Source: an uncultured SAR86 cluster bacterium (GTDB taxonomy: Bacteria; Pseudomonadota; Gammaproteobacteria; Magnimaribacterales; D2472). Taken from it: 64,000 nucleotides of DNA. Position 1 is the stretch's first letter, and every line of letters begins with the position of its first letter. The stretch lies in the NCBI GenBank assembly GCA_905181595.1, contig CAJIYI010000001.1, positions 587,938-651,937 on the forward strand. Reading direction: 5' to 3'. Shown one piece after another: positions 47,416 to 58,170 of this stretch. A program made the translations under genes and the position numbers. The notes under the pieces were generated by a model, which saw only the letters and a list, made by a program, of their open reading frames with translations, searched no databases and was not told the DNA's origin.

Positions 47416-48632
47416 TTAAGCATCTCAATTATTTGCAGTTTATCTAGTGACTCTAACTCTTCGTCCGAATATCCCAGCCACCCATTTAATACTTGTTTAG
47501 TGTGCTCTCCCAAAAGAGGGGGCGCAAGAAATTCTTCCTCTGCACTTTCTGAGAATTTAATAGGGTTGCCAGGAACCTTAACTGAACCTCCGTCTGGATG
47601 AGGGACATCAACTAGCATGTTTCTATGCTGAACCTGTTGATCATTGAGTGCTTGCTCAATATTATTCACTCTTGCGCATGGCACTGCTTCTTCTTCTAAC
47701 AAGCGCAACCAATGGTCAGATTTTTCTTTTATCAACTCATCTTGGATAATCTTCTCAAGTTTTGCTTTATCTTTTTGTCTTTCTAATGCAGTTGCATATT
47801 TTGGATTATGCAATTCTGGGTGATTAAATAGTTTTAATAATCTTGGCCAAAACTGATCTCCTACTGCTGCTATGACTATAGGATAATCTTTTGTAAGGAA
47901 TGAGTTATAGGGCATATGAACAAAATGAGAATTACCAATCGGCTCAGGCACTACTCCTGACATAGTTTGCATGGTTGCCATGTAATTGAGCATAGAGATT
48001 TGGCAATCAAGCATTGAAATATCTACATGCTGACCCAAGCCTGAGCTAGCTCTATCTATAATTGCAGCTTGAATACCCATGACAGCAAACATGCCACCTC
48101 CCAGATCTCCAATTGGAATTCCAGCTCGCATTGGCTCTGAGGATGAAATGCCTGTGATTGACATGCCTCCACCCAGAGCTTGAGCTATTTGATCAAATGC
48201 GGGCCTCTTAAAGTTAGGCCCTGATTCTCCAAAACCACTAACCGTGCATGTAATAATTTTTGGGTTTACAGTTTTCAGACTATTGAAATCAATTTTTAGT
48301 TTCTCGGTAACGCCTGCTGAAAAATTACTAATTACAACATCAGCCTTTTCGGCTAACTTATAAAAAATTTTTAATCCTTCAGGTTTCTTTAAATCAAGAG
48401 AAAGACTTTTTTTATTTCTGTTAAGAGTATAAAAATATGCCCCCATTCCATTAAAAGAATAGTCAGGATCATTTTCTAGCAAGCGTCTTGTGCCTTCACC
48501 TTTGACTGGCGGCTCTATTTTTATTACTTCACACCCTAAGTCTGCAAGAATCATGCTTCCATAGGGGCCAGATAACATATGAGTTAAATCAAGAACTTTG
48601 ATACCTTTAAGTGGCTTTTTTGCGACTGACAT
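47412..48632 (-). CDS. CaiB/BaiF family CoA-transferase
   Basis: 406 residues in the class III CoA-transferase layout: GIKVLDLTHMLSGPYGSMIL near the N-terminus, LDLKKPEGLKIF, ISGFGESGP-type motif (TVSGFGESGPNF), and GDLGGGMFAVMG with the catalytic Asp at about 171. Human SUGCT, a member of this family, activates 3-hydroxy-3-methylglutarate with succinyl-CoA. Paired with HMG-CoA lyase, the same role is plausible here: free HMG to HMG-CoA, then cleavage. The pairing is seen; the substrate is inference. Confidence 0.88.
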   Translation of the reverse strand: MSVAKKPLKGIKVLDLTHMLSGPYGSMILADLGCEVIKIEPPVKGEGTRRLLENDPDYSFNGMGAYFYTLNRNKKSLSLDLKKPEGLKIFYKLAEKADVVISNFSAGVTEKLKIDFNSLKTVNPKIITCTVSGFGESGPNFKRPAFDQIAQALGGGMSITGISSSEPMRAGIPIGDLGGGMFAVMGIQAAIIDRASSGLGQHVDISMLDCQISMLNYMATMQTMSGVVPEPIGNSHFVHMPYNSFLTKDYPIVIAAVGDQFWPRLLKLFNHPELHNPKYATALERQKDKAKLEKIIQDELIKEKSDHWLRLLEEEAVPCARVNNIEQALNDQQVQHRNMLVDVPHPDGGSVKVPGNPIKFSESAEEEFLAPPLLGEHTKQVLNGWLGYSDEELESLDKLQIIEMLK

Positions 48633-48770
48633 ATTTGTATTATATACAGATCGAACTTAAGAAAAATATGTATTAAAAAGGTACATATAACAGGGCTTCC
48701 AGGGAAGTTGTGTTAATTATAGATATGGTGAATAATATTAAAATACTATTTTTTACTGAGGGGGTAAACA

Positions 48771-51233
48771 ATGTCTATTTCTAATACATTTTTTAGATTC
48801 GTATTTGCATTTTCTTTTTTCTTTATTTCATTTGCTTTGATCGCTGAACCAACTTTAGAAGAGGTTGTCGTATCAGCTCGAAAAGTTGATGAAAGTGTTC
48901 AAGATGTACCTATTGCAATGAGTGTTTTTACTTCAAGCGATATAAGTGATGCAGGCATCGAAAGACCTGAAGATTTTATTGCCTTAACTCCAAACGTAGT
49001 AATGGCAAATACTGTTAATGTTGGAGACACACTTGTAACCATTCGAGGCCTTACATCTACCCGAGATGCAGAGTCTAACTTTGCTTTTGTTGTAGATGGT
49101 GTTTTACAAACAAATCCAAATGCTTTTAACAGAGAGCTTTTAGATATTGCTCAAATTGAAGTACTTAAAGGACCACAAGGTGCGCTTTATGGAAGAAATG
49201 CTACGTCCGGAGCGATTTTAATTACGACCAAAGCTCCCTCTGAAGAATCTGAAAGCACAGCAGTAATAGGCATGGGTGTTAATAACGCCTCTAAATTACA
49301 GTATGTTAATTCCGGCAAGATGGGCGATAACGTGTATACAAGATTTTCTGTCAGTACAAGAGAAACTGATGGAGAGCACACAAACGTTTATTCAAACCTT
49401 AAAAATGTAGATTTCTTTGAAGACACAACTCTTCGAGGAAGGGTATTGGTTGAAGAAGATGATAGCTCTTGGGATTTTAGATTTGGCATGAGCGAGGCCA
49501 GCGGTGGAACTATTAATTTTAATGCTGTTTTTGCGCTTCCTGCCTTTCAGGGCTTTGGAACTCCAGGTGCTGACCAGTTCTTTAAAGATGTAAACGATCA
49601 TAAATTTACATACATGTTTAACGTTCCCCCGGTTAACGAGCAAGAAACATCTGATCTATCTATTAAATACACAGAAGATTTAGCAAACGGCAGAGAGTTC
49701 TCTGCTATCTTTGCCTACAACCATCTTGAAGAATTTTTGATGTCCGATGGAACGTCTGGCGCTTTTGGTGGTTATTTTGGAGTGCCTTCCTGTGCAGCTT
49801 CCAATACAGCCGCTAATCTAGCCTTGATTAATTCCTTGCCTCCTGGCTTTTCATTCGCTGCTCCAGGCACAGCGCCCTCAGGTGCAAACTCTGTATTAGG
49901 GCCTTATCTGCCTCATACGTGTGATGGCTATCAATTCCAGTCACGGGATCAAGATGATATGTCGATTGAGGTGAAGTTAACCAGCAATCAAACTGAAGCA
50001 ACTAGATGGTTGATCGGTGGATACTATGCCGAAATTGACAGAGATGTTGCAGTTGCATATGGTGCTGATCTAGGTAAAGGTTTTGAATTTAAATCTTATG
50101 TTCCAGCGACAGGGAAAAATCCTACTGATTTATCATTTGATGATACTTTTACTACAGATGTCTTCTCTATCTTTGGTCAATACTCTATAGATTTATCTGA
50201 TGCTACTGAGCTTTCTTTGGAAGGAAGATATGATAAAGAAAAACGTTCAGTTGATAACAATGTTCCGGCTACAGATCGTCAGCTTTATATTATGGTGGCG
50301 GCGCTCCAATCAACCCTGCAATGACAGCAGGTGGCAGTAAAATTCCATCAAGAGACAAATCATATGATCAGTTCCAGCCTAAAATTTCTTTAACCACAAC
50401 TGCTGAAAACACCACAGTCTATGCTTCTTACGGTGTTGGCTTTCAGATCAGGTGGTTTTAACTCATCTGGAAGTGCAGCTTTGATTAATTCCCAGCTAAA
50501 TATTCCAGTATCTGCTGGTTTAGGCGTATCTGATTCTTTTAATAAAGAAGTTTCTAAATCATTTGAAGTTGGCTTTAAGGGTAGATACCTTGATGGCAGA
50601 CTTGCTATCAATGGTGCAATTTTTGAGACAGAAGTTGATGACAATCAGTTTTTTGAATTCTTTGCAGGGCCATGGGGTTTACTAAGAGTAGTGACTTCTA
50701 TTGATCAGCTAGATATTAGCGGCTCAGAGTTAGACTTTAAATATGCTCTAACTGATAGCATCAGATTAGACGGTGGTATTGGTTATACAGATGGTGAAAT
50801 TAAAAAGAACGCGCATAGACCAAATACTGTAGGAAATAACGCACCGTTAGCTCCTGAACATACTTACAATCTCGGGATGCAATACGAAACTGCATTCTCA
50901 GCAAACTACGATCTTGTAGTGAGAGTAGATTACATGGAAGTTGGCGAAACTTGGTTCCATACTGTTCAAAATAATCAGCAACCTTCAGTTTGGGGAGCTT
51001 TACTTGGATTCCCAGTGGCCTCTGACATGAGTAAATCTGTTCGAGACCCATATACTTTGGTTGATCTTAGAGCCTCTATAGTTGGAGAGAAGTTAAGTCT
51101 TACTCTGTGGGGCAGAAATATTAATGATGAGGAGTATCTAGCAGAGGTTATTCCAGCTCCAGAATTTGGTGGATCTTTCATTCATCAAGCACCTTACGCA
51201 ACCTATGGTTTAGACTTAAAATATAATTTTTAA
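48771..51233 (+). CDS. TonB-dependent receptor (two frameshifts near 50290 and 50440)
   Basis: The signal peptide ends at LIA; TonB box LEEVVVSARKVDESVQDVPI and the plug signature AQIEVLKGPQGALYGRNAT follow. The first frame ends at 50324, a middle piece (NPAMTAGGSKIPSRDKSYDQ and on to YASYGVGF) is in a third frame, and the last frame begins RSGGFNSSGSAAL. The barrel closes with ATYGLDLKYNF. The two shifts cancel, giving 820 residues. It lies just upstream of, and on the same strand as, the hydantoinase genes (gap 15 bases) and probably imports their substrate. Confidence 0.87.
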
Positions 51234-51248
51234 AAGGGATTAATTTTT

Positions 51249-53310
51249 ATGTCATATCGCCTAGGTGTTGATGTTGGTGGAACCTTTACAGATTTTTTAT
51301 TAATCAATGAATCTGATGGCTCCACATATACTGCAAAGGTTCCATCCACTCCGGAGGATTCATCTATTGGAGTTCTCAATGGGGTTGCGCGAATCTGTGA
51401 GCAATCAGGCGTAAACCCAAAAGACATAAAGCTCGTTATGCATGGTACAACTGTTGCAACTAACGCTGTTTTAACTGGAAATGGAGCAAAGGTAGGACTC
51501 CTTACCACTCAAGGATACGAGAGTATCTTGCAAGTAGCTCGTTCATTTTGTCCGGGTGGTCTTGGTGGCTGGGTCAGTTTTGTGAAAGGGCCATTGCTAG
51601 CTCCACTGGAATTAACCTATGGCATCAAAGAGCGAACAGATGCTTCCGGAGAGATTTCCATACCATTGGATGAAGATCATTTAAAAGAGCAGCTAACTCA
51701 ACTAAAGAAAAGGGGACAAGTTGAGGCTTTAACAATTAGCTTTGTTAATTCATACATCAACAATGCGAATGAAGTTCTTGCAGCAAAAATTGCTGCAGAA
51801 ATTTTTACAGATGTTCCTATTTCTATTTCAAGTGAAGTTATTCCTGAAATGCAAGAGTATGAAAGAGCCGAAACAACGGTCTTAAATTCCTATGTCAGAC
51901 CACAAGTTTCTAGCTATGTTAATAATCTGCAATCCAATCTAGAGAAATCATTAGGGAGCGATGTTCAGCTATCCATCTCTAAGATCTGATGGTGGGCTTG
52001 CATCAAGTCGCTCTACTGGAGACTCTCCAGTTAATCACCTTATGTCAGGTCCTGCTGGTGGAGTTGCGGGCGCAATACATTTTTGTAACCAAGCAGGTTT
52101 TGAAAATATCTTAACCTTTGATATGGGAGGAACTTCAACAGACGTTGCGTTGATTCAAAATTCAAAAGCAAAAATTAGAAGAGAAACTTTAGTTGGAGAT
52201 GTTAGGGTTAAAGCTCCTTCAGTTGACGTTAGAACAGTTGGTGCAGGCGGTGGTTCGATAGCCTTTGTCCCCGAGCTTACAAAAGCTCTGAGAGTAGGTC
52301 CAGAATCTGCTGGAGCTGTTCCAGGTCCTGCCGCATACATGAAAGGGGGAGAGCAACCTACCGTTTGCGATGCAAATATAGTTCTTGGTCTTCTTCCTAG
52401 CGATGTTCAGCTTGGTGGTGACATGATTATTAATAAAGAAGCTGCTGAAAAAGCTGTTCAAACTATTGCTGATGGAATTGGCATTGATTTAATGGAAGCT
52501 GCTGAAGGAATTATTAGAATCGTAAATGAGTCTATGTTTGGTGCCTTGAGATTAGTGTCTGTTGAGCAAGGATTTGACCCCAGGGATTTTGCGTTAGTTG
52601 GGTTTGGGGGTGCTGGACCACTTCATGCTAATGCTTTGGGTATTTTGTCTAATTCCTTTCCTGTAATTATTCCTCCAGGGCCTGGCGTTTTGTGCGCCTA
52701 CGGTGATGCTACAACTCAGATTCAGGATGAATCTTCTAGATCTTATCTATCTATGGCTCAAGATATTACAACAGATAAATTCTTAAATGACTTGAGTGAA
52801 CTAAAAGAAAAGGCTTCTTCATCTCTCTTAAAAGACGGTGTAAGCGATGCTAATTTAGAAGTAACCTATCAAGCTGATGTTAGATATGCTGGCCAAGCAT
52901 TTCAAATTACTGTTGAATTTGATGAGAAAGAATATCAAAGCAAAGGGATTCAATTAATTACTGATGCATTTGATGAAGAGCATTATCAATTATTTACCTT
53001 TAAATTAAGTGATGGTCATGAAATCTTGATGATCAGGGCTATTGTAAAAGTTCAACAATCCGAAATTAAATCTTTAGTAAATGAGAACTTCGCTGGTTCA
53101 CTGGATGATGCTGTAATTCAAGATTCTCGCTTTTATCATGAGGCTCAATGGCATGATGCAAAGATATATGATCGAACAAAGCTGCATGCAAAACTAGTGG
53201 TTCCTGGCCCTGCTATTGTTTCTGAGATGGATTCTACTAGCGTTATCTTGCCTGGCTATGCTGCGGAAGTTGATCAGGTAGGCAATTTAATTATCAACCC
53301 TAAAAAATAA
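51249..53310 (+). CDS. hyuA: Hydantoinase/oxoprolinase subunit A (frameshifted near 51976)
   Basis: The N-terminal ATPase-like lobe is YRLGVDVGGTFTDFLLIN, followed by MHGTTVATNAVL (about 58). The frame breaks near 51976, where one extra T separates VQLSI from LRSDGGLAS. Then come MSGPAGGVAGAIHF, FDMGGTSTDVAL and FGGAGPLHANALG. Restored length is 686 residues. HyuA with HyuB performs ATP-dependent opening of hydantoin-type rings (N-methylhydantoin, 5-oxoproline or acetophenone carboxylation relatives). The next gene, subunit B, starts two bases after the stop. Confidence 0.9.
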
Positions 53311-53311
53311 T

Positions 53312-55178
53312 ATGTCAGCAAGAATTATTGAAACAAATGAATCTCCATTACAGACTGTTGATGTTGATGGCATTACCGTTGATCTTATAGAGAATGCCCT
53401 AAAAAATGCTCGAGAAGAAATGGATGCGTTGGTAAGTAGAACGGCATTATCTCCAGGAATTAGGGAGCAGGGCGACTGTTTTCCGATGATTGCAAATAAT
53501 GATGGCAAGATGGTTGTTGGCCAATTCGGATCATTTATTCACGGTTTTACTGAGGCTTATGACGAGGAGATTGAGGAAGGAGATATTATCCTCACCAATG
53601 ATCCATATATGTGTAATGCAGCAGTTTCTCATTTACCAGACTGGATGGTATTAAAACCAATTTTTAGAGAGGGCAGGCATATTGCATGGTCAGCTATGTT
53701 TGGTCACATGTCTGATAATGGCGGCATGGTTCCAGGGTCTATTCCAACTGAAGCTACCACAATCTTCCAAGAGGGAATCAGAATTCCACCCATCAAGCTA
53801 TATAAAAAAGGTGAGCTACAGGCCGATGTTTTAGAGCTTATTTTACATAATGTAAGAACCTCACAATGGAATCGCTTTGACCTAAATGCTCTCGTTGCAG
53901 CTTGCAACACAGCAGGCAAAAGATGTAATGAGATAGCAGATCGTTTTGGCGATGATGTCTTTTGTTCCACCATGAATATAATGCTCCAAAGAAATTACGA
54001 TGCTATGAAGCATATTATTTCGATGTTTATCCCTGAAGAACCAAGAGAATTCTCTGATTATATTTGTGATGATGGTATGGGCATGGGTCCATATAAAATA
54101 CATTGCAAGATGTGGCGTGAGGGTGATAAGGCTATTTTTGATTTTGAGGGCACTGATCCTCAGGCACAAAGCTCAGTAAATTTTTATCTTAATGAGGATA
54201 TGTTTAAAATGTTCTTTGGATCATTTACGATCAATGTTGTCGATCCTCAAATTGTCTTCAATGATGGTTTTTATGATTTAGTTGATGTCAGAATTCCTCA
54301 GGGAACATTATTAAAGCCGAATTATCCAGCTGCTCTTTCCGGAAGAACTCATGCCTTAGGTAGAATTTTTGACGTATTGGGTGCTTTGCTTGGTATGGGC
54401 GCTCCAAATGAAATGCTTAACGCCGCAGGATTTTCTGATTCACCCCATTTATTTTTCTCTGGTTATGATGATAAAGGTGATTGGTTTCAGCTATTTCAGA
54501 TAGGTTTTGGAGGAGTGCCAGGAAGACCAATTGGAGATGGACCTGATGGTCACTCATTATGGCCATCTTTTACCAACGTGCCGAATGAATTTGTAGAAGC
54601 ATATTTTCCGCTTAGAGTAGAAACGTATGAATTTATTGTCGATTCTGGCGGGGCTGGTCTCCATAGGGGAGGTAATGGACTGTCCGTTGCTTATAGATTC
54701 CTTGTAGACGGCCATATAGGTATTCATGACGATAGATGGTTGACATATCCATGGGGTGTTAATGGAGGTAAGCCAGGCAAAAGATCGACTAAATTACTAG
54801 TTAGAGCAGATGGCACTGAAGAACATGTCCCGGCTAAATGTGAAGGTGTTAAAGTCCATAAAGGCGACCTTCTTTATTTCAATACATGGGGGGGAGGTGG
54901 TTGGGGAGATCCACTTCAAAGAGATCCTGCTATTGTTGCCTCAGATGTTGATAAAAAACTTGTCTCAGCAGAAGGAGCAAAAAGGTATGGTGTCGTTCTC
55001 AACGATGACCTATCTGTCGATCAATCTAAAACCGATGAAGCTGCGAGCTGAAATGTCAAAAGACACAGTTCCAGATGAGATGTTTAATTTTGGTGGAACC
55101 ATTGAAGAAATTAAGGCTAGGTGCCTAGAAGAAACACATCTAGAGCCACCCGTATCTCCAACTTTCTTAAAACAATAA
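53312..55178 (+). CDS. hyuB: Hydantoinase/oxoprolinase subunit B (frameshifted near 55040)
   Basis: It begins after a spacer of one base and shows IVENALKNAREEMD-type start (DLIENALKNAREEMDALVSR), TNDPYMCNAAVSHLPDWMV, GHMSDNGGMVPGS and, near the C-terminus, GGAGLHRGGNGLSV and NTWGGGGWGDPLQRDP. The first frame stops at 55051. One extra base near 55041 hides the true ending (LRAEMSKDTVPDEMFNFGG to 55178), giving 621 residues. It is the partner of subunit A in ATP-driven amide-ring hydrolysis. Confidence 0.9.
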
Positions 55179-55180
55179 GT

Positions 55181-55769
55181 TTGAGCACCCTCGAATCTAA
55201 CTCTACAGGACTGGGTAGTGCACCTGCTTTAGTGGTAGTTGATATGTGTCGAGGTTTTATTGATCCTTCATCCCCGCTAGGCTTTCAAGTGCGATGAATT
55301 AATTCAAGCCAATATCGTATTAGTTAATAAATTCCGAGAAATGAATTTACCTGTAATTTTTACAACCACTATTTATAGAGACATATCTGAAGCAAGTGTT
55401 TTTAGATCCAAGATTCCAGCATTAAATATTTTAAAGCCCGACTCCGAAGAAACATCTTTTCTTGCAGAGCTATCTCCTGATTCTGAAGATATTTTAATTG
55501 AAAAGAAATTTGCGAGCTCTTTCTTTGAAACTACTTTAGCAGCAGATCTTCGTCAAATGAATGTAGATTCAGTTGTGGTATCTGGTGTTACAACTAGTGG
55601 CTGCGTGCGTGCCACAGCGCTAGATTCTTTGCAAAATAATTTTCTTACATTAGTAGCCGAGGACTGTGTAGGGGATAGAGATTTAAATGCCCATCGAGCA
55701 AACTTATTTGACTTGCAATCAAAGTATGCTGATGTTGTTCATTCAGAACAGATTTTTAAATCGTTGTAA
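55181..55769 (+). CDS. Isochorismatase-like hydrolase, probably N-carbamoyl amidase (frameshifted near 55292)
   Basis: A TTG at 55181, two bases after hyuB, starts a frame with ALVVVDMCRGFIDPSSPL (catalytic Asp). One extra C near 55292 interrupts it before KCDELIQANIVLVNKFREM. The catalytic Lys is in IEKKFASSFF and the nucleophilic Cys in VSGVTTSGCVRATALDS. Restored length is 195 residues. N-carbamoylsarcosine amidase belongs to this fold and follows N-methylhydantoinase in creatinine breakdown. The gene order HyuA-HyuB-amidase therefore suggests hydantoin ring opening followed by decarbamoylation. The exact substrate is not shown. Confidence 0.82.
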
Positions 55770-55809
55770 CAAATAATACAAAAAACTTAAACTTTTTTAT
55801 AAAAAGGTA

Positions 55810-55837
55810 TTGACACTTTTAATCAGAGGCGTATATT
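55810..55837 (+). promoter_or_regulatory. Promoter of RNA cassette copy 2
   Basis: TTGACA, 16-base spacer, TATATT, identical in both hexamers to copy 1; predicted start near 55844. Confidence 0.75.
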
Positions 55838-56038
55838 TAATAGACCAACTCGGACCGACTTACAAACAACTGCAGACGGGAGTAAGAGAGAAAGAGAAGG
55901 TAGAGACGAAGAGCGAAAGCGATACTAAGAGTCGACAATAAAAAAGAGCTTAGTAACCCACCAAGAAGGCAAGAGAATACCTTCAAGGAGCTAAAGAAAA
56001 TCTCACTTTAGACCTCTTCTAATCTCGAACTTTAAGAA

Positions 56039-56061
56039 ACAGAGCTTGCTCTGTTTTTTTT
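56039..56061 (+). terminator. Terminator of RNA cassette copy 2
   Basis: ACAGAGC-TT-GCTCTGT stem followed by eight T residues, identical to copy 1. Confidence 0.92.
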
Positions 56062-56122
56062 CGTCTACAAGTTCCTAGATACTCTCTTCAAATTTAAAAA
56101 ATATGGCGTATAGTGCAAAAAT

Positions 56123-57536
56123 ATGAAAGCCTATCAAAACAAAAATTATTGCCACCATTGGGCCTAGTACCAATACTTACGAGAGTTTAAAGAAACTTCA
56201 TAAGGCCGGGATGAATGTTGCAAGAATTAATATGTCTCATGCCACTCATGCAGATGCACAAAATATTATAGATATAGTTCATCAAATTAATTCTGAGCAA
56301 TCTGATGATCATGGACCTATCGGACTATTACTTGACACCCAAGGCCCTGAGATAAGAACAGGGATCAATCAAAGCGATATGGACTTAACAGTTGGAGATA
56401 TTGTCAATTTAACTATCAGGGAAGATCTTGATGTTGAGACTTCTTCAATCCAAATAAATTACAAAGGCCTTATTAAAAGTGTTTCCAAGGGCTCAAGAAT
56501 CAGTATAGATAATGGGTTAATCAATTTTAAAGTACTGGCTAAGGATAAAGAAAATCTAACATGCAAAGTACTTGATGGGGGTAAGCTAGGTAGTAAGCGC
56601 CATGTGAATCTTCCAGGCGTAAGGGTAGATCTTCCATCAATTACAAAAAAAGATCGCAAGGACATTCATTTAGCTATTAAAAATAATGTAAGTTTTATTG
56701 CACTTTCATTTGTTAGAAGTGCTCAAGATATTTATGATCTTCGAGATATTCTTAAGAAAAAGAAGTCATCTGCTAGAATTATTGCAAAAATAGAAAATCA
56801 AGAAGGCCTAGATAATATTCATGAGATCACGAAAGCTACTGACATAGTAATGGTCGCTAGAGGAGACTTGGGTATTGAAACAGACCTGGCTGACTTGCCT
56901 AATATTCAGAGAAGAATTATGTATGCGACTGCAAAGTGGGGCAAACGATCCATTGTTGCAACTCATCTTCTTGAGTCCATGATCGTCAATCCGACCCCAA
57001 CAAGAGCTGAGGTCACAGATGTGGCTAATGCAATTTATGAAGGTGCTGATGCGGTAATGCTATCAGGAGAAACTAGTGTAGGTAAATACCCTGTTCAATG
57101 TATCAAGATGTTAAAAAATATTGCCACTAAGACTGAAAATTTTAGAACACTGGGCTATGAAAAATTTCTTACTGATATGTCAGATTGGCAGAATATTGCA
57201 ATCGCTGCAAGAGATCTCGCAACAAGAATTAATGCAGATGGCATAGTTGTGGTTACTAGATCAGGTCAAACTGCAGATGTTATTTCTAGCACTAAGCCCT
57301 TTAGAATGCCTATCCACGCATTTACAAATAATCAACAAACTTTCCAGCAGCTAAGTCTTGTTGGTGGCATGCAACCATATTTTATGAAATCAATCTCAAA
57401 TCAAGCATCTGCTATTAATAAGATTAAGTTGATACTCGCATCAAAAGTTCGAGCAAAAAAATCCTTAAAATTCGTCTTAATTGGTGGGGTTTATTCAGCA
57501 TCCCACTCTGATTCTATTCAAATAATTTCTACGTAG
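56123..57536 (+). CDS. pyk: Pyruvate kinase (frameshifted at the second codon region)
   Basis: The family N-terminus KTKIIATIGPSTNTYESLKK is in frame with the long open part but lies before its first ATG. An ATG at 56123 joins it if one A is removed from the AAA that follows (ATG-AAG-CCT), giving 470 residues. Motifs: AGMNVARINMSH, DTQGPEIR, ENQEGLDNI, MVARGDLGIE and the signature EGADAVMLSGETSVGKYP. It makes pyruvate and ATP from phosphoenolpyruvate. The preceding 50 bases show no ribosome site, and the nearest upstream promoter is that of the RNA cassette, which has its own terminator. Confidence 0.92.
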
Positions 57537-57537
57537 C

Positions 57538-58170
57538 ATGTTTGATCAAGTTATAGAGAGTGTTATTTTATTATTTGTTGCTGTAGACCCCATAGCTTTG
57601 ATTCCAATTTTTGCAAGTTTAACTCAAGGGTTGAGCAAGCAAGATACCAAGAAGGTATATATTCATGCCAGCTTAGTTGCCTTTGGTATTTTGTCAGCAT
57701 TTTGGTTATTTGGATCATCGTTGCTAGCAGTCATGGGCATTTCAATGAGCTCATTCAAAATCATTGGTGGATTATTTTTGATTGCGATTGCTTTCCAAAT
57801 GGTTTTTGAGCAAAGGCAGGAGAGAAGACAAAATACAGCTGATACTGCCTTGGATGATGAATCCCTTCAATCTCTAGCTATATTCCCGCTTGCAACACCC
57901 CTAATAGCAGGCCCTGGCGCAATGACCGCAGCTTTATTGTTAGCTGAAAAGAGATCTAGCGAGCCTTTAGAAATGCTAATCAACTTTACTCCTATTATTG
58001 CAATTATTTTAATGGCAGCCATAGCAATGTGGTTATCAGCAAATCTTGCTAATAAGGTTAGCCCAACAATTATTACTGTTGTTCAAAAAATATTTGGAAT
58101 TCTCTTAGGGGCTCTTGCAATAGAGTTTGTTGTCAGTGGAATTAGAGAATCATTTAATCTGATAGGTTGA
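57538..58170 (+). CDS. MarC family integral membrane protein
   Basis: 210 residues with six membrane segments and the two half-repeats of the MarC family: FVAVDPIALIPIFASLT (about 13-29) and FPLATPLIAGPGAMTAALLL (about 119-138). The second carries the conserved A-G-P-G. It starts one base after the pyruvate kinase stop, so they are co-transcribed. The once proposed multidrug role of MarC is not supported; function is unknown. Its 3' end overlaps the convergent LacI-type gene by 17 bases. Confidence 0.88.
   Translation: MFDQVIESVILLFVAVDPIALIPIFASLTQGLSKQDTKKVYIHASLVAFGILSAFWLFGSSLLAVMGISMSSFKIIGGLFLIAIAFQMVFEQRQERRQNTADTALDDESLQSLAIFPLATPLIAGPGAMTAALLLAEKRSSEPLEMLINFTPIIAIILMAAIAMWLSANLANKVSPTIITVVQKIFGILLGALAIEFVVSGIRESFNLIG

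Larger units (their letters stand above)
55780..56073 (+). ncRNA. Duplicated promoter-RNA-terminator cassette, copy 2
   Basis: The gap 55770-56122 is filled by the second copy of the 293-bp unit at 45350, differing at about 14 positions, mostly transitions. The promoter (TTGACA 55810-55815, TATATT 55832-55837) and terminator (56039-56061) are unchanged. The 9-pair helix GATACTAAG (55921-55929) with CTTAGTAAC (55949-55957) changes one G-U pair to A-U and loses one outer pair. CTAAAG/CTTTAG is kept. The ATG of the short frame in copy 1 is ATA here, so RNA, not protein, is the likely product. It ends 50 bases before the pyruvate kinase start. Confidence 0.72.

Noticed and set aside
54810-55178. 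A separate 122-codon gene overlapping the hyuB end
   Set aside because: Only its last 45 residues are meaningful, and they are the frameshifted C-terminus of hyuB.
45350-56073. The 293-bp repeats as MITEs or insertion sequences
   Set aside because: Only about five bases of terminal inverted repeat are seen, there is no target duplication and no transposase; promoter and terminator are conserved instead.
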